From Steromphala cineraria (taxonomy: Eukaryota; Mollusca; Gastropoda; Trochida; Trochidae), in the NCBI GenBank assembly GCA_916613615.1, contig OU744731.1:11538726-11602725 (forward strand): a stretch of 64,000 bases of DNA. The letters run 5' to 3'. Each line of letters starts with the position of its first letter. Within the stretch, counting starts at the first letter, position 1. Positions 34,867-46,785 of the stretch are shown here, piece after piece. The notes under the pieces were generated by a model. It ran no database searches, had not been told where the DNA came from, and was given only the letters and a program-made list of their open reading frames with translations. The position numbers were made by a program, and so were the translations under genes.

Positions 34867-36540
34867 TGAAATGAGTAATTTGTTTACATGATATGGTACT
34901 TCGTTTTCATTGCACTTCAATACTACATTTGATAATCAAACATGCTTAATATTGGAAAATCTTTTAAAGAACTAAATTTTTCAAAAGGCTCCAAGCAACA
35001 GCTGTCGTTATTAATCCAAGGCCAGTCAGCTCGACATGATTAATATTATGAGTTTATTATTTAATCAGTATGTCACATTGTCAACCTGTAACATCCGAAT
35101 GATACTGACTTAAAAACAAGAATGTATGTATTTTGCAAAATGTTGTTGTGCATTGTTGGAAGAAACATCGATAATGCAACATAACAATTCTTACAAAAGG
35201 GTTGAGGAGGTGTCAATAAGAATGTTCAGGTTATTCATGATTGAAACAAAGCAATCATCGACCATTGTGACGTCTTTTTAAACATGGAATAGTTATCAAA
35301 TGTACCTGAATGTGTGTTTGATAAGTAATTTGAAAAGATTTTATGCCAAGACTGCTTTTAACAAAAACAACATGTATAAACTCGGCAAACAGACTGTTAC
35401 ATATATTTAAAAAATGCAACATTACCGAAGAAGATATGGGACGGATAATAATTTAATTGCGTACACATTAAAGTGAAATCTGATCAGTTTCAAAAACGGG
35501 TATTTCAGTATCAGCAATGCCTGCTTGAAAATGAATAGAAATGAAGATCAATTGAATGCATTTTTGTTTACTGACAGGGTTGTGGTTACAACACATGTAT
35601 ATGTGGAACAAGCTGACTTTAGTGACAGGAGTCCATAAGTCAAATTAGTTTAATGCTATGTCTGCTTCGTAAGTTTTAATACTCTCGAATACCTAGCTCT
35701 GTCACACAATTTTTTTAAGGATTGACAGCATGTAAAGTTGTTGTTTTGCCAAATAAATTGCCTTTAAAAGATGCCCTGCACCTAGGTGCACGGATGGCTA
35801 ACATTCAGGTGCAAATGTTTATAAGCAAAACACTTTCAAAAACCTCCTTCGAATAATATGACTGACAGAAGAAACATTATGTTTATGCCATGTCAGCTTT
35901 GAACGGAATAATTCCACTGAATACCTGAACATGAAAGAACGCTTACTTGCCTATCTAATGACATGATGTTTGGTTCAGTTAAATGCCATTAATGTATTTT
36001 AGGAAAACCAAACAACAAGCAGAAACGTAAATACTAAGCGAACAGTTATAGATTGTTTATGCTATATCAGTTTTATCTACGCAGATGAACTTTGAACCTG
36101 TGTAATGCAACAGTCACACGTAACAACCTGCTTTTGAAAACTGTTAACATGAAAATGAAGTTCTTAAGATAAGTATTAATTTCAAGTCATCTTATTTCGC
36201 AACAATGCTACTGTATACAGACGCAGATGAACTTTTAAATTGGGTTTATACCACAGTCACACATACACATATGCCTTTTAGAACTAAAAAATAAATAAAT
36301 AAAGTCCTTAAGTGTTGATTCCAAGTCAGCTTCAAAAACAATTTAATACACACGACAAACGAGCCATTGCAATTGTGTTTATACCAAACAAACCACACCA
36401 ACCTGTCTTAAGACAGAAATACTATACACAGGAGAACCAAGAAGTAAACTTTTTCTGCCTGAAATGAAACAATCCCACTGTGTCATAAACCGTCAATAAA
36501 GCAGCAATAGAGTACACAGTAGAACAGGAAGGGATAAAAT
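34867..36540. repeat. Weak degenerate tandem repeats
   Basis: Similar phrases recur every 150-300 bp: 'gcagatgaactttgaacctg' (36082) and 'gcagatgaacttttaaattg' (36224); 'atgccatgtcagctttga' (35887) and 'aagtcagcttcaaaa' (36323); 'gtttatacca' (36244, 36378). Units are too decayed to define a consensus by eye. No gene. Confidence 0.35.
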
Positions 36541-36830
36541 CATAGCCCTGTCACCGAGTGCGACTGAGTATCTGGAAGGCTGAACGTGCATCAAAAGGCT
36601 TCCTTAGTTACCAGGCTCCCTCTTATCGCAGAACGCCGTACCGTTTCCACAGACTATTATGCTGCATCGCATTGGTTTTTCTCCCACATCTGCTATCGAT
36701 GATCGAGGTGCAGAGGGTAGTAGGCTTTCATACTAGCAACTTGTATCGCGTTAAGAAGTGCCGGGACACGCCGATGTGGACAGTATCAGGGATGCAGAGG
36801 AGTTCGGATCAGTTGGACTGAAGGTAGGAT
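36541..36830 (+). other. Less AT-rich block with donor-like end
   Basis: Composition is clearly more GC-rich than its neighbours. Its right end 'gactgaag|gtagga' looks like a splice donor. It may be a noncoding first exon, or simply a fragment of an unrecognised repeat. No protein is recognised. Confidence 0.25.
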
Positions 36831-37790
36831 TGTCTTGGAATATATAAGTGAAGGATATGTGGATCATGACTGTGTGTAGAAGTTATGGATCTGACGGACG
36901 TTTTGTATGACAAGGGTAGGGTAATGGTACATGTGGACACTTTTCTGATCAGCTTTGACTTTAATTTGATTGAGCATGAATATGTTTGTATTGGAGAAAT
37001 ATACATTGAGTATGACTATTATAGAAGTTATCGATTTGTCGGTCGCTCTTGATGACAGGGTATTGGTATAAACGGGTTTTTATGATAGACTTGATCAGGT
37101 TTGGTTTAAAATAAATTAAAATTATTGAAGGATGTTTTGAGACACTGTATGGATTTGTTGACCCTTTCCAATGACAAGCATTAAAGGACACCTTTCTTTT
37201 AAGGAACGTTGACAATTTTTTTGATAGGCTTTACTGAAATTGTGAGTGAAGAATTGTTTGAATAACACTATTTTTAGAAAGTATGAATTTGTATTTAATT
37301 GTATTGAATATTAAAATATAATTTTTGATATTGAAAAGAATTGAAAATAAAGTTAGGGTTTTGTCCGTCCTTTTAATAACAAAGGTTGGTGAATGTACAG
37401 TTTTCAGTTACAGGTCCCTTCTAGTGACAAGGGTACACCTTGAATACCTTGTTCGTTAGGAATGTGGATAGTTTAGATTTTAAATCGGACTGGATAGTAA
37501 AGTGTATTGAAACCCCGTATTGTAAATGTCAAGGATTATACTGCACATTGCTTTGTATTACAGAAGAATACATATTTATTAGGTTTAACTCAGAATGTAT
37601 TTAGTATATATATTGATATAAAAATGATTGTAACTTTGGATTAATCTGAGTGCAGAAGTTATGAATTTGTCGTACTTTCAAAATGACGAGAATTCTAGAA
37701 CACAATTTATGAAACATTTCAGATTTGATTTAAATTGGATTGGATGTAACAAAATATAAATACATGGTTTTGACTGCGAAGTCATTTTAA

Positions 37791-38115
37791 AGGGGCAGTA
37801 GCACGTTTTTAGGGGGAACATAAGGTGATGTCAGGAAAATGAAAATAAATGGTTCCAATTGAAATACAATGTATAATGTAATTGAGCAGTAATAATCCAA
37901 ATATATAAAATAAAGTTTAGCCATGCGATTCATTCTTTTACACAAAAAGAATTAAGGTGTTCACAAAAATGGTCGTCGATGGATATTATGTGAATCTTCA
38001 TACTTTGTCCTCTGACTATGACTGTTTCTCTTGTGTAATGAGATTGTTGACACTGTCAATATAATACATGTAGCAATAACTTACAATTATCAGTGAAATA
38101 TTTAAAATATAAAAT
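37791..38115 (-). mobile_element. TTAA-inserted MITE, copy 4 (right end lost)
   Basis: TTAA at 37787-37790, then AGGGGCAGTAGCACGTTTTT. The interior follows copy 2 orientation to 'tttaaaatataaaattatca', after which the expected CGTGCTACTGCCCC end is missing. Confidence 0.85.
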
Positions 38116-38400
38116 TATCAATTATATTATATTTTATGCATTATTTGTTTAAATGAAAATGTGGGTATTTACTTATTTAATGAAAAGATAAAAAATGACA
38201 CGGAGCCAATCAAAACTCCAACATGTTTCAATGGTATCATCAGGGAGTCTAACAAAATACAGTTATACAGTTTACTTATATATATATACATTTAATGTAT
38301 TAATAATACTGTGGTAGTTATTACATCATATGGAATGTTGAGAAGTGTTGTTTTAGCAAAGCGAGTATTTTTGATTAAATATTGACAATGTATTCTGAAA

Positions 38401-38515
38401 ATGGATGAACAAGTTGACCTTGTGGATTTGTCAATTACTAATGATAAGGGAGGTAATAACACATGGATTGTTACTAATGGTGACAACAGGTATTTACGAT
38501 CAAGTTTGATTGAAG
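38401..38515 (+). CDS. Possible short coding exon in the degenerate repeat field
   Basis: The ATG at 38401 opens 38 codons (MDEQVDLVDLSITNDKG…) that reach a consensus donor gtaagt at 38516. It is the only unit of the repeat field with an uninterrupted frame, an ATG and a donor. No family is recognised; chance cannot be excluded. Confidence 0.25.
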
Positions 38516-38720
38516 GTAAGTCGAACTTATCAAAATTGTAATGACGAAGTAACAGTTTCAATAGTTGGTATACTGTCAGTTTTTGATCCAGTTGGGTTAG
38601 ATTTTAGGACATTTGGATAACAATTGCTTTATGCTGATATGATTCAATGTGCAAGTAGTAAAAGGAAAATACAAATTTGTAAGTCGTTGTTTGTGACAAG
38701 AGCCATGCTATTTGTGAGAT

Positions 38721-40604
38721 TGATTGTGAAAGTTATTTACTTAATAATACACATTATGATTTGAATATGACTAAAGGGAATATATTTTCGGAATTGGATG
38801 TTGCACTGCTAACCATAAAATTGATATTGTGCATTGAGAAAACGAATTGCTTGCGCATTGAGAATAAGGGAGGGTTAAACTTGGGATAAGGGTATATTAA
38901 AAATGAATTTCTGACTGAAATACACATGTGCACTTAAGTTTTATTAGATGGAAGAAAACTTGCCGACGAAGGGTGTAAGTTAGCAAGGGTTAAGAATGGT
39001 TATGCTGAACATAAGTATGGAAATATTGACTTGTATTTCGATTAAAAGCTGGACAATGCGGTTGCTGCCAACGAGAGGAAATAATACAGTTTGCCCTGAC
39101 TGAACTGCTTTATGATTATGTTCAATAACTGATATATCGATCTTTATAGCCATATTAGTGGAATGTGGCCTTAGAATATCCTATCGTCAGGTTTTCTTTA
39201 TAGATAAACAAATCAAAGTCGTAATGTTGATTAAGGTATTGACAATTTTTATACATATTATGTAAATACGTTTATTAAGATAAACAGATTGTTACATACA
39301 ACATAACTTGATTGACAACTATTCAAAGAAAGAACTACTGTCCAACACTCTACTGACAATATTGAAAAGGAGTTTTACACTGTCGTGTCGTTGATGGTAT
39401 TAATTATTCCATTATAACACCTGTTCGTCCATCACATTTCCGTGCAGCGACAGACACGAAAGGAACAGGTGAAATATACTGACTCAGTCTTCCGAAGGTA
39501 TAGATAAGTAATCTTCTTTCGGAAATTATCTCCTTTAACAGAAATAATTCGCGTATAAACCACTTCCTCAGCACTGAAACTGTTGAAGAAAGAAAAATAT
39601 TTGCATGTAAAATGTAGGAGCTAATGGCTGATGTCGTATCTGCTGTATTCATACAGATGGCAGAAATGTACATGCTTATTTCTTAAGTAAGAATTTGTTG
39701 TCTACATTGAAAATAAATTCTAGTGTATTATATACGTTTTAGGAAAATATCTATGTACTGTCAATTCTATTATCTCCATCCAGCGCTACAGTTGGGCATT
39801 CGGTGTCAAATTCTGAACGTTAAAGGAGACATGATGTGTTGTGAATTCTGTTGACATTTTCAACCCCGATATTTTGCATACGAATATGAATATTATCTTA
39901 ATAATTAAATGTCTCTTACTTTTGTATACGAGAATATGAGCATTCATAACATAAGGATATTGTATCGTGGGGTAATCGTCTAAACATGTAAATTGTGTTG
40001 ACATTTTAAACGAAATTGTATAGCATCCAAATATAATCAAATATCTGCATTATCGAAATGATGCAATATTGATGCGAGTTTTAAACAGATTGCCTGACGC
40101 ATACTGCACTATACTGCCTAATGGCATCATTATGTTCCATTACTGGTAATTCTTCGTTTCTAAGATAACGTTCAATATCATTTTACAAAAAAATAACTAC
40201 TACAGCAATCAAGTCATGGACTCGATTTCAAGTTGCATTCATTTACATTTATGTCAAGATGCTCTGCATATAAATATTGCCAAAATCCAGACAAATAATG
40301 TCATTAACCCTTAAATATAAGAGTCATTTATTAAAGATCATTTATAAGTTTTTATCTTAATGGGTTCCCGAAAGTTTTATCGTTTCAGGTAGTTTCAGAT
40401 GTTTTTAAATATATTAAGTTTTATCTTATACAATGAATGTTGCCACTATATAACGAATGCCTTTAATGTACGTCTATAATCGTTTATCCTTATTTGAAGG
40501 TTGACTTCATAGTACAACAAAAGACTTCAATAACTAATATTTCATTAACATTTTGATCATTAAAGTTTTAAATATAAGTTTTATCTTAGTTTCAAGGTTT
40601 ATAC
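38721..40604. other. Intergenic, nothing clear
   Basis: AT-rich. A small ancient duplication is visible at 39848-40030, where a 'tctgttgacattttcaa' phrase recurs as 'tgtgttgacattttaaac'. No gene. Confidence 0.45.
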
Positions 40605-41010
40605 CTTGACTTCATCTGAGGTTGCTGAGGTCCGGAGTTCGAATGCCATCCAGGCAAAGGTGTAAAAACCTAACGTTCACCTCTGTTACAACTCTATATG
40701 TGTCACCCTGGAGCCCTAGTATGTAGTGCAACAAAAACTGCGCACTTAAAAGATCCCACGAATTCATGTCTGTTATCAGCTTTCAGCAGTGTTGGACAAA
40801 CTGATGTGACTATGTGTCGCAGTTCACCTAGTTGTGAATAGGTACCCTGTGAGGTATAACATGGTCCCTAACCTGAGCGCCACATATGGATGCCGGTTGA
40901 ATACTCCCCAGGGAGTTGAGTCTGATAAATTGACCATTGCCATTGATCAGGGGAAACAATGTAAGCGCCTTGAGCAACCACGAGTTGATGGATTTTCGCG
41001 CTATATAGAT
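40605..41010 (+). mobile_element. SINE, tRNA-type head and L2-like tail
   Basis: 'ggagttcgaatgccatcc' at 40635 is a pol III B box. The centre has 'gcacttaaaagatcccacg' and 'gtgaataggtaccctgtgag', phrases typical of conserved SINE central domains. The 3' end 'ttcgcgctatatagatatt' resembles the gcgctata tail of the L2 element at 28232, so the L2 machinery could have mobilised it. The A box is not clear. It is not coding, though frames of 60-116 codons pass through it. Confidence 0.7.
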
Positions 41011-41442
41011 ATTCATATAATTTCACTTGAAAGCTGTTTATTTCTTGTAAGACTAGGGATAAAAGGTTTGGTAAATGCGATGCTTAAATCGTCTGAACCT
41101 ATTGAAGACGATTTGAAGAAATTAAATTGCTTTTATTTAAGCGTTTCTTTCTGTTGCAGGTTTTTAATGATTTTAAACATTTAACGAAAAACATGAAAGA
41201 GGTGCCATTTTGTTACCTTGTCTATCAGTCGAAGCCTACTTACTTAACACAGTAGGCATTTTGTACGTTTCTGCACAACAACGAATAAACAATATTTTGT
41301 ACAAATGAAGTAGATTAAACCCCTCGTTCAAACCTCACAGATAATATCATTTGTCATCTGGATCTTATTGTCAAGAATGGATAGTGTACTTACAGGTAAC
41401 TCGATGTACTGGCATCGTTCTCCAGGTATGTTTACATAATAT
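41011..41442. other. Intergenic, nothing recognised
   Basis: AT-rich, with an isolated acceptor-like 'tttctgttgcag' at 41149 and no supported exon. Confidence 0.45.
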
Positions 41443-42233
41443 TCTCAGAACAAAAAGTTAAGCGCCACCAGAATGTAAACTAAAGCATACGTAACTGACA
41501 TGTATTCTTGATTATTGAGATGTATGTTTATTGGTATTCAGTGGTAATAAGGGTGTGTTAACAATAACAAGGGCTTTACATTTAGGTGACTCTGTAGACT
41601 AAATTCCAAACAGTGAAAATAACTATTGCCTTAGCTGTCGATCAGTCGATAAAATAGAATAAGACCATCTTAAAAGGTAACATTGCGGCCTTAAGAATAG
41701 TGTAAACCAGTATTAAGTCAATAGCGAGTGTATGACCCTTGCATTGATGACTTGATTGAGCCTCCTCGACATGTTACGTATCAGTCTCTGTATGACTTGT
41801 TGAGGAATCTGCTACCACTCCTGATGCAGAGCTTCATCCAACTCTGCCAAAGTTTGAACAGGAGGGTTTCTTCTACGTATAAGGCGACCAATTATATCTC
41901 AAAGATGTTCTATCGGGTTCAAGTCGGGATTGCAAGCAACGCTTCCCGTTGTCGAATCTGTGTTAGCTTGTCGCCAAACACGAATTCGTCAATCCACAAT
42001 ATACAATAGCATCCAACACTCACCAGACCAATGGGTCCGGCGCCATAATGCTAAATTCCAACCCACCCTCGTTCTACACCACCTTATACGTTCAGGAATG
42101 TGCTGTCGTTTGAATTTCAATGTTGGGGAGTTGTTGAGTTGTTGCCTTAAAACGTCTTCGATATCATTTTCAACAACTTGTTAAAAAGATATATACAAAT
42201 GAAATAAGTGGCCCTTAACTTATTGTTCTGAGT
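41443..42233 (-). mobile_element. Tc1-type DNA transposon, internally deleted
   Basis: Terminal inverted repeats: CTCAGAACAAAAAGTTAAGC at the left (41444) and its near-perfect complement at the right (about 42208-42232), with two mismatches over 25 bp. TA dinucleotides border both ends. It encloses a broken minus-strand transposase. About 790 bp, against 1.3-1.7 kb for a full Tc1 element. Confidence 0.88.
41725..42120 (-). pseudogene. Tc1-like transposase, broken
   Basis: The minus-strand reading from 42120 shows WNLALWRRTHWSGE, then RIRVWRQAN. A deletion joins it to PDLNPIEHL, with the stem following: DIIGRLIRR, TLAELDEALHQEW, QVIQRLIRNMSRR. These are the C-terminal landmarks of Tc1/mariner DDE transposases, where NPIEHLW carries the last catalytic Glu. 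The part holding the second catalytic Asp is deleted, and in-frame stops occur (for example after HL and after EW). The N-terminal DNA-binding domain is not seen. It is nonfunctional. Confidence 0.9.
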
Positions 42234-44049
42234 ATATATTAGGCATGAAAACAACATAAGAGCATCAAGATTTTCTAAATAACGACTTCCTTAATGTTTT
42301 TTTCATTATAACGGAGTTTTGATCCAGAAAATGGAATAGTTGTTATTCAGAATATCTAATCAAGTTTAGTTTCAAGTTTGTAAATGTTATTAATGCAGAA
42401 AATGCATTTTATCTTTATTACACGCTGTTTGCCTTTTGTTAGAGATCATGAAAATGATTCTGCGTGAAAATACAAGCATATACTATTTCAACCCAAATCA
42501 AACATCCTGTACTAAGAACAAAGGCGATTAACACAATCTTTCAATCAAGTTTTTAAAACATACATTTAGTTGGATGTCTGCAATAAGGTACATCTGCTAA
42601 GATAATATTTCATGATCCGGGCAATCAACGAATTAACGCTTTTGTGATCACGAATTGTATTACAGTCGAGTTGCGGCTAGCATTAGACAAAAACGATGGC
42701 CTAGTCTTCATTACATTTAATCAACTCGAATGGCATGATCGATTTCCATTGAATTGTTTGTGTGGTTATTTAACTCGAGTAAATGTAAGCGTGCACGATA
42801 TCGTTAAACTCAAGAACCGTTCATTAATACTTCACTGGTTTTACGTCAAGCTCTGCGTTGTCACAAATGTCCATCACAGATCACACGCTGTATTATTACT
42901 TCAAACAATGAGTTGAGGCACATGTTCAGCATTGTTGGAAATAGCTCTGGGTCTTTACGAGCAAACACATGCTCGGCTGCCAAGGGACTACGTTTTGGTT
43001 CGATTCTCTACACTTTTGCAGCCCTGGGACGTTTCATCAGGAAATCTGTACTGAATTAACCCATCCTACATCTGATTAGGCATATGAACATGTTACATCG
43101 TGAAAAGACTGTGGTACATTTGCATGCATGTTTTACTCTTAGCTCATACTGTGATTTTCTCCGCCTCTAACAGATGGCCAGGTTTCTCTTAGTGAAATTT
43201 CAAATCGAAGTATTTGAGCATGCGCTTAAGAGTAAAATTACTTAAAAACCAAAGTTTTTCATAATATAGTGCCATTCGGTTACTAATTCATTTTAGTACT
43301 ATGGGCGGGTAATTTCAGTACATAACCTGCTGAACGACTATGTTTGATATAGTGAATAGCATCGGAACGTTTGGTTTGTGAGTTAAATAATCAAACAGCA
43401 TGTCTTAAATATGTCCAAGCCTTGACAAATGAAGACACTTTATATCTAAACCCAAACAAACGTAGGTTTTCCTCCATCCTCCCTTATGATTGGGAACCTA
43501 GCCTGTAATTGGCTGTTGGGCAGGCAGCTCAAATTGCATACATTAAAAAATATTTTGTTCATCCACTGGTTACTATTTCTTTAGAAATTAATGTGCACAT
43601 TTCCTGTGAATATCTTTTTTAGCACCAACATGTGTCTGCAGATTGATACGCTCTGTCAAGTCATGAAATATTGTGTGGCTTTGATACTTGTCATATAAGG
43701 ACATATAGATTCCAAACAACTCATCATCATACTCAAAGGGCAATTATGTCCTGACTGCTTTAGATATGTTTCAAAGATACTAACAAATTCTTTGTCCGGT
43801 TTTCCATCGAAATCCCGGGGCCCGAAGTCATGTCTTATCCGTATACCGATCAGATTCGCTTTAACATGATATTTTTCGGAAATTTTCGATCATTTGACAC
43901 CCTTACTATAATTTGCCATAAGTGACCTTACCACTCCTTAATAATGCAATTAGCACCCGTGCAATACTGAGAATAATAACAAGCCCAATGACGCAAGGAT
44001 GGCCAATTATTATCTAAACTTACGCAGGCGTTATCATTAGGATATCATT
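42234..44049. other. Intergenic, upstream of the secreted-protein gene
   Basis: No gene is supported. 'ggttcgattct' at 43005 looks like an isolated B box. The last 150 bp before the gene at 44050 contain 'ggccaattatta' (CCAAT-like, about 44002) but no clear TATA box. Confidence 0.45.
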
Positions 44050-45682
44050 ATGTCCAAACATCTGCTTGCACTGTGTATGATAATGCTCACACTTGCTACA
44101 ATTGTTTCTCAATTGAATATCAACGTACATATGGTCTTGGGTGAGTAATATACTACATGAATATTTCATCTGTTGTATTGATTAACACATTGATATATTG
44201 AAATTTGCAGAGTTAATTTTCATTTCAAAATGAGAACATTTTCACCTTGAAATGTCAAAACAGTAGGTCTGACAAGGATCTTTCTCCGAGACTTTACATA
44301 AAGAAAAGCTTCTTCAGGTATAATTTTTAAAGATTAATTTATATAAACTCCAATGTCTGATATTTATTTTTCAACTGTATATGTGTCATGAATCATCTAA
44401 AAAGTAACACTGATAACCATGTCAACAAAACAACAAATTCTACTTTCATAATACAATCTAGGTACGTGTCTATAATCAAAGACTGAAAGGAACAAGCGAA
44501 ACATCTCAAATAATTGCCGAAGATACCATCTAAACATCCACACTTAAGAAAGCAAACTTTCATTTCTGAAATCTATTGTGATTCTTGATAATAATCTATG
44601 TAATGCGCTCTTCTATTACAATTTGCAACCCTGAAAAGGGGTCTCCAACTTCTAATTTTTAACTTCCAGTATTTTATTAGTGAGGCCCTCTCCGACCCTC
44701 TCGGGGCCTCGCTAATAAAACACTGGAAGTTAAAAAAATAAAAGGGGTCTCCAACTTCTAATTTTAACGTCCAGTGTTTTATTAGCGAGGCCCTCTCCGA
44801 CCCTCTCAGGGCCTCGCTAATAAAACACTGGAAGTTAAATATTAGAAGTTGGAGACCCCCTTTAAACTTCTTGAAAACGGTTTAAGGATCTATACCGAAA
44901 CAGCGCTACTGTCACATAAAGGAGTTTATAACAATAAAATTACTCTTGTCTTACTTTTACCTTGACATTGACAATTGCAATACTTAATTACCCCGAGGGG
45001 AATTCTTTTTACATTTGAATGTGAACATGAGTAAGATATCAATGTTGACATAAAACAATCCCAACACAGCAGATACTTGAATTAACAATAATTTAAGAGG
45101 CGGATACTTGTTTTGAGATTTGAACTCTTTTAGTTTTAAAACGGGGCAATAGGTAACGGCGTCCTGATGGTAAAAGGTTGTATTCTTGAAACAATTCTTC
45201 AACTTTTAGAATGCCACCCAAACAGCTCATTCGAGGTCTAAACATTGAAACGAGGCAATCAGAACTATCAACAAGCTTCGCCGCCTTGACAAGAAGTATC
45301 TAACAAAGTGTATGAATTGCTGTACTCCTCATTGTTTCCCCTTATACTTCAAACCGGCATAGGGATCTATACCGAAACGTCGCAACTGTCAAACAAAGAA
45401 GCTGTTGATCCATAGAATAACTCTTGTCTTTCTCGTGAACTTTTCATTTCAGCTACAAGTGAACAAAAAGGGAAAGACTCATAATCCTCTTTATCACTCC
45501 TTATTGCAGGGATCCCTGATACTGCCTGTAACTACTTCTGCAAAGTGATAGTTTATCATTCTTGTATGTATGATTGTCAATTGGAGGAAGAAGAACATCA
45601 CGAATATCTCGTTAAAGGGGAACGAAGCAATCGTATGGCTGATATGAATGCTCAGTGTCATGTTGTGCATGAGGATTTCTAA
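44050..45682 (+). CDS. Small secreted cysteine-rich protein, two exons
   Basis: Exon 1 (44050-44140) encodes 30 residues and one base. It starts MSKHLLAL, with a strongly hydrophobic core to about residue 20, a typical signal peptide with likely cleavage near TIVS/Q. It ends at donor gtgagt. Exon 2 (45510-45682) follows a 'ttattgcag' acceptor. Phases match (91 + 173 nt = 88 codons), giving 87 residues and a TAA stop. The mature part has C-x3-C-x7-C-x3-C, like a disulfide-linked helical hairpin, then an acidic run (LEEEEHH) and a fifth, lone cysteine near the C terminus. No family is recognised and function is unknown. The intron (1369 bp) contains the fold-back element at 44635. A decayed copy of exon 2 lies at 53277. 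A further 3' exon or alternative splicing is possible, since five cysteines is odd. Confidence 0.65.
44635..44864. mobile_element. Nested palindromic fold-back element in the intron
   Basis: Two tandem hairpins, 44660-44733 and 44764-44837. In each, 'attagcgaggccctc' pairs with 'gggcctcgctaat' and 'aacttccagt' with 'actggaagtt'. An outer inverted pair ('ggggtctccaacttctaat' at 44638 and 44744 against its complement at 44843-44860) encloses them. It is noncoding. Confidence 0.85.
44866..44965 (+). repeat. Degenerate 'CCGAAAC' repeat, copy a
   Basis: 'ggatctataccgaaac' is shared with 45362-45377, followed in both by 'ctgtca', 'aaag' and 'ctcttgtctt'. It is a weaker relative of the 46.9 and 55.0 kb copies and is noncoding. 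Confidence 0.6.
45200..45445 (+). repeat. Degenerate 'CCGAAAC' repeat, copy b
   Basis: Contains 'ggatctataccgaaacgtcg' at 45363 and 'caaagaagctgttgatcc' at 45395, matching the right arm of the 55 kb palindrome ('tcgaaacgtcgc', 'caaagaagttgtcatcc'). An open plus-strand reading at 45255-45360 (KLRRLDKKYL…) lies beside it without a start. It sits within the intron of the secreted-protein gene. Confidence 0.55.
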
Positions 45683-46785
45683 TTCTTGTTGATACGTCAT
45701 TAAACGGGACTGTTTATGTATAAAGCACGTATGCAAAGTGCAGATTTAGAGTTTCTTGTTTTGTCTTTGAAGTAAACATGTGTGCAAAATATATCATAAT
45801 TCATTGTCTACAATTTTGCGTAGCAGGGTATGAAATGAAATCTAGATATTTAAACATTATGATTTCTCTGATATACTCTTTAGAAAAAAGACGCATAATT
45901 TTCCTTGGTTTATATTGCTTTTAGATAAGAGCATGAATATAACATATTTAGAATGGTAAGAAGGTGAAATTTAACATGGCTGTGGTCAAAGTTTTTGCAA
46001 ACACGTTAACATCAGTTTTTGTTCTGTTCTGATATGTTGTTAATATAAAATGAGGCGCCAAAATATCATTGTTTTACTGTATTTTAAAGCAAATCTTGAT
46101 AAGCATATTTCTGGCAACGAATGGAAAACTTTATAAAGTGTCTTTTACAAAGGTCTTCCCAACCCTTCCTGCTTTGACATTGCACGTTGAAATGCACATA
46201 AATACAGTTCATAACAGTTACCTTCTAAAGGTTTTTTTTATCTTGTGTTAGAGTTTGTGCCGGAATTTGACCTTGATCTTGAGATAGTGGAGCATGCTGG
46301 GTGCTTTATGTGATTGAACTCCGTCATGCTTGAGCCTCCCCCCCCCCACATTGCTACTAACATTGTCACATCCTCTCAATCCGAATCCTAATAAAGTTAT
46401 AGACCAAATTTTCATTTTACTGACAGTCAACATAATTGAAAAACGCTATTTTTCATCTCACAGTTTTTGATAAAATGGTGATTCATTAACAAACCCGACA
46501 TTCCTGAAAAGTTAAAAGATTTTTTAAACGTTCGAAATGGCTAAAATGTCTACGTATTTTCACCAATGTTGTAAATAATCATGTAACAATTACGTTCAAG
46601 AAATAAATATGACAGTTGTATTATTAATTTTTTTTCAAAATCCAAAATTTCACATATGCGTTTATTTTAAGGGTATATTTTATTTGCATATACGTCCATT
46701 ATGAGAGATTGAAAGAAGCAACAGATACAATTGCCTCAAGATACGAGGATACGGGATACGTACATATGTACTGTACTTATTTAAT
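45683..46785. other. Intergenic, downstream of the secreted-protein gene
   Basis: No clear polyadenylation signal within the first 100 bp. A C-run 'cctcccccccccc' is at 46336-46348. No other feature. Confidence 0.4.

Larger units (their letters stand above)
36870..38720 (+). repeat. Degenerate tandem repeat, units about 130-150 bp
   Basis: A phrase like 'gaagttatggatttgtcggt' followed by 'aatgacaaggg' recurs at about 36874, 37023, 37147, 37280, 37355, 37405, 37657, 38411 and 38675. In several units it is followed about 50-60 bp later by 'agatttgatttaaattggat'-like sequence. Several units read E-V-M-D-L-S...N-D-K-G, but stops break almost all of them. A MITE interrupts the field at 37791. Confidence 0.5.

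Noticed and set aside
40834..41184. 116-codon plus-strand frame
   Set aside because: It runs through the SINE and continues into unrelated AT-rich sequence.
41728..42184. Plus-strand frames of 84-93 codons
   Set aside because: They are antisense shadows of the Tc1 transposase relic read on the minus strand.
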